Source of the DNA: Caldalkalibacillus uzonensis | Lineage (GTDB): Bacteria; Bacillota; Bacilli; Caldalkalibacillales; Caldalkalibacillaceae | Assembly (NCBI RefSeq): GCF_030814135.1 | Contig: NZ_JAUSUQ010000002.1 | Coordinates: 1-64,000 of the forward strand | DNA: 64,000 nucleotides | Direction: 5' to 3' | Part shown: one piece after another, positions 1 through 8,956 of the stretch | Layout of the letters: each line of letters begins with the position of its first letter | Position numbering within the stretch: position 1 is the first letter of the stretch | Position numbers and translations under genes: made by a program | The notes under the pieces: generated by a model | Databases searched by the model: none | Told to the model about the DNA's origin: nothing | Seen by the model: the letters and a program-made list of their open reading frames with translations, nothing else

Positions 1-596
1 TAGCCTGTGACAACATCCACAACCGTTAATGTGTAGGCGAAGTGACCGATGGCTGAACCTCCATTGTGTTCGACCAGATCGATTTCAAGGGCACCAGGCT
101 TTTGTTCATCCCAGTGGTAGGTCTCTATTGGCACTTGTGAACGCAAGTGAGATAACGCCTTGGATTGAGAGAACGTTTTCTTCTTGGGCTTAGGCGAACG
201 CCATATTTTAATTCGTCGGGCGAGTGTGGCACGGCTAATGCGTCTCAACTCTTCACGGATTTGATCAGAAAGCACCAGTTCACCATGTCGAGCCAGATGT
301 TCTGCCGTGGCCAAAAGGACAGGGTGTAGTCGTTCGGCACACGGGTAATCTAGGGCTTCCCACACTTTTTGAATGATAGGCATGGACTGTTGATATTGTT
401 TAGGGTTTGCCCGTTTGATGACCTTAGGATGGAACAAGGTGGTTTTACTGTTCAAGACTTGAAGGGCATGTTTGCGGTGATACCCTGTCATCTTGACCAC
501 TTCATCTAGAATCTGAGATTTTTCCTTTCGTGTTTTCGCTTTTAAATAGCGTTCTCGCATGTTAAACATATACTCTTTACGTGTAGCTAATGACAT
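1..596 (-). CDS. Integrase-core (DDE) transposase, 5' part only
   Basis: Reading the minus strand from ATG at 596 gives an open frame of about 198 codons that runs off the left edge of the window. The N-terminal half is basic and helix-rich and looks DNA-binding (YHRKHALQVL near residue 40). It is followed by the start of an RNase H-like integrase core: WDEQKPGALEIDLVEHNGG, then FAYTLTVVDVVTG, where the first catalytic Asp would be in EIDLVEH. The layout fits integrase-type transposases such as IS481-like elements. The exact IS family cannot be named from this part. The gene points away from the neighbouring regulator, so the element's right end should lie between 597 and about 720. Confidence 0.75.
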   Translation of the reverse strand, partial: MSLATRKEYMFNMRERYLKAKTRKEKSQILDEVVKMTGYHRKHALQVLNSKTTLFHPKVIKRANPKQYQQSMPIIQKVWEALDYPCAERLHPVLLATAEHLARHGELVLSDQIREELRRISRATLARRIKIWRSPKPKKKTFSQSKALSHLRSQVPIETYHWDEQKPGALEIDLVEHNGGSAIGHFAYTLTVVDVVTG

Positions 597-600
597 TCTA

Positions 601-748
601 ACATCAATCCCCTCAGTAAGATTTAGATGTGAGTGATCAAAAATCCTTTCGGTAATATTTTAACTGAGTGATTGCGCTATATTTACAAACTTTTTGCCGC
701 AGTATATCATATTCCCAAACTTAGTTTAAATTAAAAAAATATATAACA
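601..748. mobile_element. Possible right end of the IS element
   Basis: This AT-rich stretch between the transposase start and the sigma-54 regulator contains the octamer TGAGTGAT twice in direct orientation, at 630-637 and 665-672 (35 bp apart). Repeated short sites just outside a transposase gene may be transposase-binding sites. No target-site duplication or terminal inverted repeat can be fixed, because the other end of the element is outside the window. Confidence 0.25.
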
Positions 749-784
749 GTGAGACAATATTGGAGGGAAGGGAGTGACAACACA

Positions 785-2917
785 TTGTTTCCCATACCAC
801 CAGGCATTATCCGCCCAATTGTGAAACTATCCTTGGATCAACCAGAGATTGATTGGCAGGGTCAAAGGCCAAATATAAAAGAACCTTTAATTTTTCTAGA
901 GGAAAAAGGAACCATTGTTGCCTACGTACATTTAAAAGACTTGCCAGTTTCACTTGTGGAAGAATCCCGGATTACAGTCAATCAACTAAAGAAACATGCA
1001 CGTTCCATTGCAGAACTGTATATTCTGACTGAGACACTTCATTTCCCGGCTTTATTCCAAACACTAGGCAAAGAATTGGCCTTATTCAAAGATGAACGGG
1101 GTAAGATAACCGGTTACGTGTTGCGGGAAGATTTACTTTTGGAATTGTTTAAACAAGAAAATCGTGAAACAAACTTTTTAAGAGTGTTGCTTGCCTCTAT
1201 CCCAATGGGAATATTTATCATAGACAGCCGGGGCACAATTGTTAATTATAATGAAACGGGGCTGAAGATGATTCGTGCCTCAGCTGCGCAAGTGTCGAAT
1301 AAACCCGCAGACATGATCTTTGATGCTAAGCATTTGAACAAAGTCTTCTTAACTGGCGAACCGATCTTAAACCAGATCCATATCACAAACGATTTTGGCA
1401 TTCTTGTCGACTACAGTCCCATTATTAATAACGGTAAAGATGTGGAAGGTTTAATTATTATTGTTCAGGATTTGCCTGCGGTAGAACAAATGGCTATGGA
1501 ACTGGAGGCGGTTAAGAGCATTAATAAAGATCTGAACGCCGTGTTGTCAAGCATTTATGATGAAATTTTAGTCGTCGATGCAAAAGGGACTATTCTCCGT
1601 CACAGCGACAGCCTCATTCCCCGGTTTAGGGACGCTAACTTGAGCGGCAAACTCATTGGAAAAAATATTATTGATCTTGAAAACAAGGGGTTGTTGGCTC
1701 CCTCCGTAACAAAGGCTGTAATGGAGAAAAAGGAACGGGTGTCAGTCGTTCAGGAAACACCAAGCGGGAAAAAGGTGCTGGCTGTCGGTAATCCAATCAT
1801 TGATGACAACGGAAATATCGAACGCATCATCATTGCTTCACGGGATATTACAGAGACGACACGCTTGCGCAGTGAACTGCGTGAGATGAAAAAGCTTTCT
1901 GCCCGCTACAAGCGGGAATTAGAGCAGATGAAAATGAGAGAACAGTTAAACAAAAAGCTGATCTACTGTAGTAAAAAGATGGAGGAAGTTGTCGCACAGG
2001 TTCAGAAAGTCGCAAAATTTTCATCTACTGTCCTTATCCAAGGGGAATCAGGGGTCGGCAAAGAAGTGATTGCCCAGGTCATCCATCAGCTTGGCCCACG
2101 AAAAGAAAAGCCGTTTTTAAAAATAAACTGCGGCGCCATCCCCGAGACGTTATTGGAGAGTGAGTTATTCGGCTATGTCAAGGGAGCGTTTACGGGTGCA
2201 GACCCCAAAGGAAAGGATGGCTATTTCAAGCAAGCTGACCAAGGGGTCTTATTCCTGGATGAAATTGGGGAGCTGCCTTTACACCTGCAGGTGAAATTGT
2301 TGCGCGTTTTGCAAGAGCGGGAAGTTACTCCCATTGGAAGTACGGAAACTTATCCAGTAGACGTTCAAATTATTGCCGCTACTAACACCGATTTAAAAGC
2401 GTTGGTAGCCAAAGGCAAGTTCCGTGAAGATCTGTTTTACAGACTGAATGTGATTCCAATTTACGTGCCGCCTCTCAGAGAACGCCTTGAGGATATTCCG
2501 CTGTTGGCATTTCACTTTTTACGCCAGTTAAATAAGCGGTATCATACCTATTATCACCTGACGCCGGACGCCCTCAATTTGTTGGAAGCATACACCTGGC
2601 CCGGAAATATACGTGAATTACAAAACATTATTGAAAGACTTGTCGTTACTGCTGACGATGAAGAAATTGACGCAGAAGTCGTCAGTCAGGTGTTGAAACT
2701 GAACGAGTCCGCAGTTAATGTTAAGCCCGTCATTACCAATATTATGCCTCTCAAAGAAGCGTTCGACGCGGTTGAAGAACAACTAATTACGCAGGCCATG
2801 AAATTATATAAAACGACAACAAAAGCAGCAAAAGTGCTGGGGATAAGCCAATCTTCCGTCAGCCGTAAGTACCAAAAAATATTGGAAAAAAGCTTTGTTG
2901 AAAGAAGCGGTGAATAA
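785..2917 (+). CDS. Sigma-54-dependent transcriptional activator with CBS-like and PAS input domains
   Basis: This is an enhancer-binding protein that would open promoters held by RNA polymerase-sigma-54. Order of domains: a CBS-like pair (about residues 15-125), a PAS domain (about 135-240), a second PAS (about 250-355), an AAA+ domain with Walker A GESGVGKE, the sigma-54 contact loop GAFTGA and Walker B GVLFLDEIGE, then a Fis/TyrR-type helix-turn-helix at the C-terminus (TKAAKVLGISQSSVSRKYQ). I place the start at TTG 785, because the SD GGAGGGAAGGGAG (762-774) precedes it by 10 bases. The upstream in-frame GTG at 749 has no SD. A well-matched sigma-54 promoter lies 6 kb away before the C45 operon (8676-8693), making that operon the natural target. 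The ligand is unknown. Confidence 0.9.
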   Translation: MFPIPPGIIRPIVKLSLDQPEIDWQGQRPNIKEPLIFLEEKGTIVAYVHLKDLPVSLVEESRITVNQLKKHARSIAELYILTETLHFPALFQTLGKELALFKDERGKITGYVLREDLLLELFKQENRETNFLRVLLASIPMGIFIIDSRGTIVNYNETGLKMIRASAAQVSNKPADMIFDAKHLNKVFLTGEPILNQIHITNDFGILVDYSPIINNGKDVEGLIIIVQDLPAVEQMAMELEAVKSINKDLNAVLSSIYDEILVVDAKGTILRHSDSLIPRFRDANLSGKLIGKNIIDLENKGLLAPSVTKAVMEKKERVSVVQETPSGKKVLAVGNPIIDDNGNIERIIIASRDITETTRLRSELREMKKLSARYKRELEQMKMREQLNKKLIYCSKKMEEVVAQVQKVAKFSSTVLIQGESGVGKEVIAQVIHQLGPRKEKPFLKINCGAIPETLLESELFGYVKGAFTGADPKGKDGYFKQADQGVLFLDEIGELPLHLQVKLLRVLQEREVTPIGSTETYPVDVQIIAATNTDLKALVAKGKFREDLFYRLNVIPIYVPPLRERLEDIPLLAFHFLRQLNKRYHTYYHLTPDALNLLEAYTWPGNIRELQNIIERLVVTADDEEIDAEVVSQVLKLNESAVNVKPVITNIMPLKEAFDAVEEQLITQAMKLYKTTTKAAKVLGISQSSVSRKYQKILEKSFVERSGE

Positions 2918-2986
2918 AGAGCAGACGATCACATTCCACGGTCATGCTACACTTGTAACGTTTGGAAAGTAGGAATATTGTCTAAC

Positions 2987-3026
2987 CCCCTTTGGATGTG
3001 ACAGGATTGTGTTCATCCCAAAGGGG
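2987..3026. terminator. Hairpin between convergent genes
   Basis: A stem CCCCTTTGGATG pairs with CATCCCAAAGGGG, with one bulged base, across a 14-base loop. It lies between the ends of the sigma-54 regulator (plus) and nhaC (minus). There is no clear U-tract on either side, so its efficiency as a terminator is uncertain. Confidence 0.45.
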
Positions 3027-3042
3027 AGATGTTGCATGTCAT

Positions 3043-4494
3043 TTATTTCGCCTGAACCAGCTCATTACTGTCGGCCAGCACCGTTCCTTCTTCAGCCCCT
3101 GCTGGAAGCCGGTCAATTTTAATATTCAAATAGCCGTAAACAAGAGCAATCAGCGGACTAATGTAGGCCAGAAAAGCATAAGGTGCATAGGCAAAAGCGT
3201 GGACACCAAGCACGGCAAACATAAACATTCCACATGTGGTCCAAGGAATGAGAGGAGAGGTCATCGTCCCGGCGTCTTCTAACGTACGGGAAAGCACCTT
3301 CGGGTGCAGCCCTCTCTGTTTATACTCATTTAAATACATGCGCCCTGGAATGACAAGGGACATATACTGTTCACAGCCAACGCAATTGGATGCAAAACAA
3401 GTGGCTACTGTGGAAGCGATTAAACTACCCGTCTTTCGCACCCCTCTTAACACAAACTTCACAATCACTTCTAATATCTTGGCTTTCTCCAGAACCCCGC
3501 CGAATGACATGGCAATCAGCACGAGCGCAATGGTGCTCATCATGCTCTCTATTCCACCCTGATTTAACAGCTCATCTGTCATATCAAGTCCTGTCTGTAT
3601 CGTGAAACCGGTGTGCATGGCGGCAATCGCTTCTTCCACGGGGATTCCCTGAACGAAGACAGCACAAAGGGCACCAACAATCGAACCCGCCATTAAACCG
3701 GGAATGGCCGGAATTTTGAAAACAAGCATGGCCACAACCAACAAGGGGGGAATTAACAAGAATGGCGATATGACAAATTCTTCTGAGAGAACACCCTGAA
3801 TCAAGGCCACGTTAGATAAATCTGAACCTTGTCCGAAATACTTAAAGCCAAGAAACCAGTACAACAGGAGGGCTATTACCAGAGCCGGAACCGTTGTATA
3901 GACCATGTTGCGGATATGATCAAAGAGTTCTACTCCCACCACGGCTGGTGCTAAATTGGTTGTCTCGGAAAGGGGGGACATCTTGTCCCCAAAATAGACT
4001 CCAGAGATGATCGCTCCAGCCACCATGGGTAAGGGAATCCCCAAACCTTGCCCAATGCCCATCAATGCGATGCCGATCGTCCCGGCAGCAGACCATGCAT
4101 TGCCAGCTGCCAAACTGACCACACAACTAATCACACAAGCAGCCAACAGATAGTATACGGGAGAAACAATCTCCAGTCCGTAATAGATCATGGTGGGAAC
4201 GATTCCTCCGGCTATCCATGACCCTATGATGCTCCCGATAATCATGAGGATAAGGACCGCTTGAAGAGCTAAGCCGATGGTTTTGATCATGCTTGCTTCA
4301 ATGGACTTCCAGCTGTGACCCAGTCTCACAGCTATAATGGCTGCCACGATAGTGCTTAACAAGAGCGGAACATGCGGATCGGCATCATAAACTGCGATAC
4401 CAACGGCAAGGGATACAATCATAAATAGAACAGGAACCAACGCCATCCCTATGGACGGCTTTTTTACCCTTTCACTACTTCCCTTCTCGTTCAT
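3043..4494 (-). CDS. nhaC: NhaC-family Na+/H+ (or substrate) antiporter
   Basis: This is an integral membrane protein of about 483 residues with many hydrophobic segments. It has conserved NhaC-type stretches such as GVYFGDKMSPLSETTNLAP and SNCVGCEQYMSLVIPGRMY. The family includes Na+/H+ antiporters and malate/lactate exchangers (MleN), so it may move a substrate of the operon rather than only sodium. The ATG at 4494 is chosen because GGGAGG precedes it at good distance. The GTG at 4518, overlapping the aminotransferase stop, lacks an SD. It is the last gene of the four-gene operon. Confidence 0.85.
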   Translation of the reverse strand: MNEKGSSERVKKPSIGMALVPVLFMIVSLAVGIAVYDADPHVPLLLSTIVAAIIAVRLGHSWKSIEASMIKTIGLALQAVLILMIIGSIIGSWIAGGIVPTMIYYGLEIVSPVYYLLAACVISCVVSLAAGNAWSAAGTIGIALMGIGQGLGIPLPMVAGAIISGVYFGDKMSPLSETTNLAPAVVGVELFDHIRNMVYTTVPALVIALLLYWFLGFKYFGQGSDLSNVALIQGVLSEEFVISPFLLIPPLLVVAMLVFKIPAIPGLMAGSIVGALCAVFVQGIPVEEAIAAMHTGFTIQTGLDMTDELLNQGGIESMMSTIALVLIAMSFGGVLEKAKILEVIVKFVLRGVRKTGSLIASTVATCFASNCVGCEQYMSLVIPGRMYLNEYKQRGLHPKVLSRTLEDAGTMTSPLIPWTTCGMFMFAVLGVHAFAYAPYAFLAYISPLIALVYGYLNIKIDRLPAGAEEGTVLADSNELVQAK

Positions 4495-4514
4495 GACATG
4501 ATTCCTCCCTTCCT

Positions 4515-5900
4515 TCACATCAAATCCTGTTTGCAGGCAGCGATCGAATCATCTATGATCTGAATCATGGTTTCGATTTCATCTTTGTTAATCGTCAGCG
4601 GCGGGGAAATGGCGATGATATTGTGGCCTTCATTTGCACGCAGTGCTCTGAGGATCAGCTTGCGGTTGAAACATTCTTCAACAACTTTCACCGCGGCCTT
4701 GACAGTTGGATCAAAAGGTGTCTCGCTGTCCCTGTCGGCAAAAAGCTCAAAACCAGCCAACAAACCAATGACCCTAGATTTGGCAACAATAGTGTGTTTA
4801 TCTTCCAAATATTTCAACCCTTTTTTCAGCTCCTGCTCCATATTTTTTACATTCTGCACAATCTGCTCGCGTTCAAGAATCTCAATGTTTTTTAAACCCA
4901 CTGCACAGGCGGTAGAATGGCCGCTGTAGGTAAACCCGTGGGCCAGAACATCATCATACTCGACTAGCGTATCCCTGATGCTTTGCTTGATCAGCACCCC
5001 TCCTAATTGGGCATAGCCACTGGTGACACCTTTGGCAAATGTCATCAGATCAGGAACAACGCCCCAGTGTTCGACACCAAACATGGTCCCGGTGCGTCCA
5101 AAACCGCATATCACTTCATCGGCAATGAAGAGAATATTGTATTCATCACACAGTTTGCACACAGCTTGTAAATATCCTTCCGGAGGAATATAAACACCAC
5201 CCGAACCTTGAACGGGTTCCAAAATGACAGCGGCAATGGTATCAGCGCCTTCCTTTTCCACAATATACCGAATACATCCCTCATAGTTGGGATCGCTTCT
5301 CTCCCCTAATTCACAATGGGTCAAATGGGGCTTGGCGTGGAAAACACCAGAAATCTGTGAACCTGAGAACTCATGGAAGGCTGGCACGTTCGTCGCCGTC
5401 TGGGCAGCGATGGTGACACCGTGATAACTGCGTTCTAAGGCAATGATTTTTGTTTTTTCAGGTTTTCCTTTTAACTGCCAATAGAACCGGGCCAGTTTAA
5501 AAGCGGTATCATTTGATTCTGATCCGCCTGAAGTATAGAAGACTGCATTTAAATCACCGGGGGAGAGTGAAACAAGCTTTTCAGCCAACCGGATTGCGGG
5601 CTCATTGGAATAACTGACAAACGATGAGCTAAAGGCTAATTTGGACATTTGTTCTTTGGCGGCCTCAGCCAGTTCTTTTTGGCCATGCCCCAAATTAACA
5701 TTCCAAAGCATAGAGATGCCGTCGATATATGACTCACCCCTGATATCAGTGACGTATATCCCATTTCCCTCGGAGAAAATTAGTTTCGGCCCTTGTTCCA
5801 CATGCGTTTTTGGCACTGTTGTGGGATGAAGAAAATACTTTTTGTCCCATTCAACCAATTCTTGGTATATCGTTTGTTTAAGGGAAAATTGGTCAGTCAT
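4515..5900 (-). CDS. yhxA: Class III PLP-dependent aminotransferase (YhxA-like)
   Basis: This 461-residue fold-type I aminotransferase would move an amino group, typically from an omega-amino acid or amine, to a keto acid. Visible features are YTSGGSESNDTAFKLAR, SYHGVT, the cofactor-binding DEVICGFGRTG, and FAKGVTSGY containing the Schiff-base lysine (Lys290). An SD GGAGGT lies 9 bases before ATG 5900. It sits downstream of a YhcX-like gene. As I recall, B. subtilis also carries yhcX and yhxA side by side, so the pair looks conserved. The substrate cannot be read from the sequence. Putrescine, beta-alanine or similar omega-amines are possible. Confidence 0.85.
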   Translation of the reverse strand: MTDQFSLKQTIYQELVEWDKKYFLHPTTVPKTHVEQGPKLIFSEGNGIYVTDIRGESYIDGISMLWNVNLGHGQKELAEAAKEQMSKLAFSSSFVSYSNEPAIRLAEKLVSLSPGDLNAVFYTSGGSESNDTAFKLARFYWQLKGKPEKTKIIALERSYHGVTIAAQTATNVPAFHEFSGSQISGVFHAKPHLTHCELGERSDPNYEGCIRYIVEKEGADTIAAVILEPVQGSGGVYIPPEGYLQAVCKLCDEYNILFIADEVICGFGRTGTMFGVEHWGVVPDLMTFAKGVTSGYAQLGGVLIKQSIRDTLVEYDDVLAHGFTYSGHSTACAVGLKNIEILEREQIVQNVKNMEQELKKGLKYLEDKHTIVAKSRVIGLLAGFELFADRDSETPFDPTVKAAVKVVEECFNRKLILRALRANEGHNIIAISPPLTINKDEIETMIQIIDDSIAACKQDLM

Positions 5901-5992
5901 ATGAAAAAGACCTCCTTAATAAAAAATGAAGTGTAGAAAGATGAAAAAATTTCCTTGTAACCGGCCAGACAAATCTCCCGCCACTTTTTTTC

Positions 5993-7537
5993 TCACCTGG
6001 TATAAACTTCATAAATTTGTATCCGCCGGTCTTTTAACGGTGTGACGGAGCCGATTTCACGGTTACGGCGCAGTATCTCCAAATCCACTTCCCCTGTGAC
6101 CATTGTTTTTGTATTGGGCTCACATTCTGCGACAATACCTGTGCTGGGAAAGGAAAAATCACACGGTGAATAAATGCCAGATTGCCCGTATTGTTCTTGC
6201 ACCTGAGGAATGTAGTTGAGATTCCCCACGGCTGCTGATGTGACAACAAATACTTGATTTTCTATGGCCCGTGCCTGAGCACAGTAGCGTATACGCCAAT
6301 AACTTTGCTGATTATCGGCAGCAAAAGGAGTGAAGATCATTTGCGCTCCTTGTTCAGCAGCGATACGGCCCAACTCTGGAAAGTGAATATCATAACCGAT
6401 TAAAATCGCTATTTTACCGCAATCCGTATCAAATACACGGGCATCATCTCCACCTTGAACCCCCTGCCATTTGCGTTCAGCTGACGGGATATGCAGTTTG
6501 TATTGTTTGTCAATTGTACCGTCGCGCCGGAAAAGAAAAGCCACATTATAAAGGGAATCTTTTTCTAAAAGATAATGGGAACCCCCGATAATATTGACAC
6601 TAAACTTCACGGCCAGTTCTGAGAATAATGCGATATATGCCGCCGTATGCTCCGAAAGTCTCTCAACTTGCTTGCTCCAATTTTTTTCCTGCGAACAGGA
6701 AGCTAATTGCATGGTAAACCCCTCAGGAAAGACTATAAAATCAGAGCGAATATGAGAAGCGGCGCGAATATGATATTCACATTGTATTGCAAATTCATCA
6801 AACGAACTGACCGGCTTCATGAGGTATTGGACACTGGAAATGCGCACCGGCAAAGAACGTCTGTAATTTCCTGCTTGATAGGTTGACCGTGGCAGATAGT
6901 CCTCATTATGCCATTCCATCAAGGTCGCATTTTGACAAGATTCATGGTCAGCAGGCAAGTAGTTGGGCATCACTTTTCTAAATACAAAGCCGTTCATCAG
7001 TTGAAAGGTGATCACAGGGTCATATATTTTTTTCTTTATCACTTGTTCCACATATTCCTCTGGTGTCAATTTATCGGCATACTTATGGTAATTGGGCATA
7101 CGCCCGCCAAACACAATGCTTTTCAAGTTCAATTTCCGGCAAAGTTTGCGGCGTGCTTCATAAAGACGACGACCGATTTTCATATGCCGGTACTCTGGGT
7201 GGACAACCACCTCAATTCCGTATAAATTGATTCCGTTGGGATTATGATTCCGAATAAAACCATCCCCTGAGATTTCTGCTAAGGTGTGATCCTCGCCATA
7301 TTCATCAAAATTAACAATAAGGCTTGAACAGGAACCAACAATTTTTCCATCATACTCAACACAAAACTGCCCTTCAGGAAAAATGCGTACCTGGCTTTCA
7401 TATTGCTCTTTTCTAAACGCTACACCCGGAATGCCATAGGCTAAGTTAGCAAGCTCCACAATCTCGTCCACATCGTCAAGTCTCATATTGCGGACAATGA
7501 TTTTTTTCTCAAGCCTGGACAAGTCAATTTCCGTCAT
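5993..7537 (-). CDS. yhcX: YhcX-like fusion: GNAT acetyltransferase plus nitrilase-superfamily domain lacking the catalytic Cys
   Basis: This 514-residue protein has two domains. Residues about 12-190 form a GNAT domain (VHPEYRHMKIGRRLYEARR is the acetyl-CoA loop). Residues about 232-500 form a carbon-nitrogen hydrolase domain. The nitrilase triad is Glu-Lys-Cys. Glu (FPEGF, 272) and Lys (YKLHIP, 347) are present, but the Cys of the usual ICYD motif is Gly381 (LIGYDIHFPE). The codon is GGT where TGT would be expected, a one-base change. The domain may therefore be inactive or altered. The start overlaps the C45 gene by 14 bases, which fits translational coupling. Confidence 0.88.
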   Translation of the reverse strand: MTEIDLSRLEKKIIVRNMRLDDVDEIVELANLAYGIPGVAFRKEQYESQVRIFPEGQFCVEYDGKIVGSCSSLIVNFDEYGEDHTLAEISGDGFIRNHNPNGINLYGIEVVVHPEYRHMKIGRRLYEARRKLCRKLNLKSIVFGGRMPNYHKYADKLTPEEYVEQVIKKKIYDPVITFQLMNGFVFRKVMPNYLPADHESCQNATLMEWHNEDYLPRSTYQAGNYRRSLPVRISSVQYLMKPVSSFDEFAIQCEYHIRAASHIRSDFIVFPEGFTMQLASCSQEKNWSKQVERLSEHTAAYIALFSELAVKFSVNIIGGSHYLLEKDSLYNVAFLFRRDGTIDKQYKLHIPSAERKWQGVQGGDDARVFDTDCGKIAILIGYDIHFPELGRIAAEQGAQMIFTPFAADNQQSYWRIRYCAQARAIENQVFVVTSAAVGNLNYIPQVQEQYGQSGIYSPCDFSFPSTGIVAECEPNTKTMVTGEVDLEILRRNREIGSVTPLKDRRIQIYEVYTR

Positions 7538-8624
7538 GCTGTGATACCTCCTTATAGCGGTCTATAGCTGGGTTACCGACACAAAGCAGCATTCTCTTCT
7601 TGGTGAGATTCATGATAATGGAAAAAACAGTTTGTGTACGGCGGTGCTCAGGGGCTCGTTCATTGGCATAGTGATTGATTGAGTTGGGATAATTGAACAG
7701 ATCAGAAAACCAAACTTTAAAACATTCCTCATCAATCCTGTCTTTGTTTGTCAGAGTCATGCGAATGAGCTGCTCGGCACGGCTTTTACGAATCAGGGAA
7801 TCTTCGTGCTTAAATTCATTCAGATCGGCCAGATGTTGTTTTAAAGTGGGTGTGCAAATGTGATTGGTATGGACAAGTGTTCCGTCAGGGTTTGTTATCA
7901 CTTCAATGCCGAAAGGTGAGACTTCGATGTTGGCTGCCATTGTTTTTCCGCCGCCTTCATCGATAGCGATAAGGAAGTTTGCAGCAGAGGCCATTTGTCC
8001 GCCTTTAATGTTGGCTATTGCTTCATGCAATGACCAGGAATTTAACACAGCCCTTAATCCTAGGTGAATGGGAACTTGTTCAGATTTTTTGTCAGTGATA
8101 AGTGCATTTAAACACACACCAATCCCCGCCGAATTGCAGCCGATCTTGCCTATGATCCCCCCTTCCGTGACCATGGTAATGTCCGGCTTTCCTTCTTGCT
8201 TGATGTGAAGCAACAACAGACTCTCTTTCTGGCTGGATTTCCAGTCCCAATTCTGACCGAGCAGCGTTTGATCAGCAGCAGGCGGTGTGACGGCAACCGC
8301 TGTACATCCATCTGCAAAACTTAAATCTTTTCTTCCTGTCAGCGCAATTTCACTGCGTGCATTGAGCGCTAAAATGTCTTCAAAATCAACACCTGCCCCA
8401 ATGGCCACTCCTTCCATTTCCTCCAGTAACTGCCGGTCATATTTTTCAATGGCAGCGAGATGAGCAAGGGCTCGCGCTCTTGCTTCCTGCCAACTGATAC
8501 GGTGATAGCCGTAAAACAGTTTTTCATATGTTTGCAGACTTTGCTGAATTTGTTTGGCTCCTTCACGCCCATGCTTCTCCCCGATTTCCCGTGGAGTTCC
8601 TTTTAATTCCAAACGCTTAATCAT
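7524..8624 (-). CDS. C45 family N-terminal nucleophile hydrolase (acyl-CoA:6-APA acyltransferase-like)
   Basis: This Ntn-hydrolase of about 366 residues hydrolyses or transfers N-acyl groups. Family members mature by self-cleavage before a Cys. Here that residue is probably Cys107 in FADGCTAVAV, followed by LLGQNWDW, typical of the family. ATG 8624 is chosen because AAAGGA lies 11-12 bases before it. The longer frame from 8693 is rejected because its first codons overlap the sigma-54 promoter (8676-8693). It is the first gene of the operon that continues into the GNAT-nitrilase, aminotransferase and NhaC genes. The acyl substrate is unknown. Confidence 0.85.
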   Translation of the reverse strand: MIKRLELKGTPREIGEKHGREGAKQIQQSLQTYEKLFYGYHRISWQEARARALAHLAAIEKYDRQLLEEMEGVAIGAGVDFEDILALNARSEIALTGRKDLSFADGCTAVAVTPPAADQTLLGQNWDWKSSQKESLLLLHIKQEGKPDITMVTEGGIIGKIGCNSAGIGVCLNALITDKKSEQVPIHLGLRAVLNSWSLHEAIANIKGGQMASAANFLIAIDEGGGKTMAANIEVSPFGIEVITNPDGTLVHTNHICTPTLKQHLADLNEFKHEDSLIRKSRAEQLIRMTLTNKDRIDEECFKVWFSDLFNYPNSINHYANERAPEHRRTQTVFSIIMNLTKKRMLLCVGNPAIDRYKEVSQHDGN

Positions 8625-8675
8625 AATTAATAAACGTCCTTTCTGATCATGTTTAATTTGTTTTTTGTGAGTTAC

Positions 8676-8693
8676 TTGCATTTTTTGTGCCAA
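8676..8693 (-). promoter_or_regulatory. Sigma-54 (-24/-12) promoter of the C45-yhcX-yhxA-nhaC operon
   Basis: The minus strand reads TTGGCAC-AAAAA-ATGCAA. The GG and GC dinucleotides are separated by exactly 10 bases, as the sigma-54 consensus TGGCAC-N5-TTGCW requires. Transcription would start near 8667, about 43 bases before ATG 8624. A sigma-54 activator gene is encoded at 785-2917. This was seen by eye and the match is strong. Confidence 0.8.
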
Positions 8694-8754
8694 CTTAATT
8701 CACCACGGCAATAAAAGAAAAAAGAGGAGATGAACCCCTCCCTGACCGAATAAA

Positions 8755-8792
8755 TTATGCAAAAATTCATAAGTTATGCGACTATGAATAAC
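8755..8792. promoter_or_regulatory. Candidate enhancer sites for the sigma-54 activator
   Basis: Two adjacent dyads lie 70-110 bp upstream of the sigma-54 promoter: TTATG-N8-CATAA (8755-8772) and GTTAT-N10-ATAAC (8773-8792). The hexamer TTATGC recurs at a 19-bp interval. This is the distance at which sigma-54 activators usually bind. The assignment is inference from position and symmetry. Confidence 0.4.
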
Positions 8793-8956
8793 ATCACACT
8801 TCCATCTTTTTACATAGATAAATGACAGGGGTTAGTCTTCCTGTCCTCTTTTAAATTACTTCCCTCAAAAATCACTCTATTTTGACGATTAATCTTATTA
8901 GATACCAAAGACTTTATATAGGCTTCAGTGTTCAAATCTCACCAAAGGGAGCGTGA

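Noticed and set aside
749-784. Upstream GTG start for the sigma-54 activator
   Set aside because: It has no SD and lies in AT-rich promoter-like DNA. The SD at 762-774 is placed for TTG 785.
2992-3282. Plus-strand frames antisense to nhaC
   Set aside because: They have the low-complexity look of shadow frames and have no SD. The nhaC frame is clearly the coding one.
8625-8693. N-terminal extension of the C45 hydrolase from 8693
   Set aside because: It overlaps the sigma-54 promoter and lacks an SD. ATG 8624 has both an SD and the family-type N-terminus.
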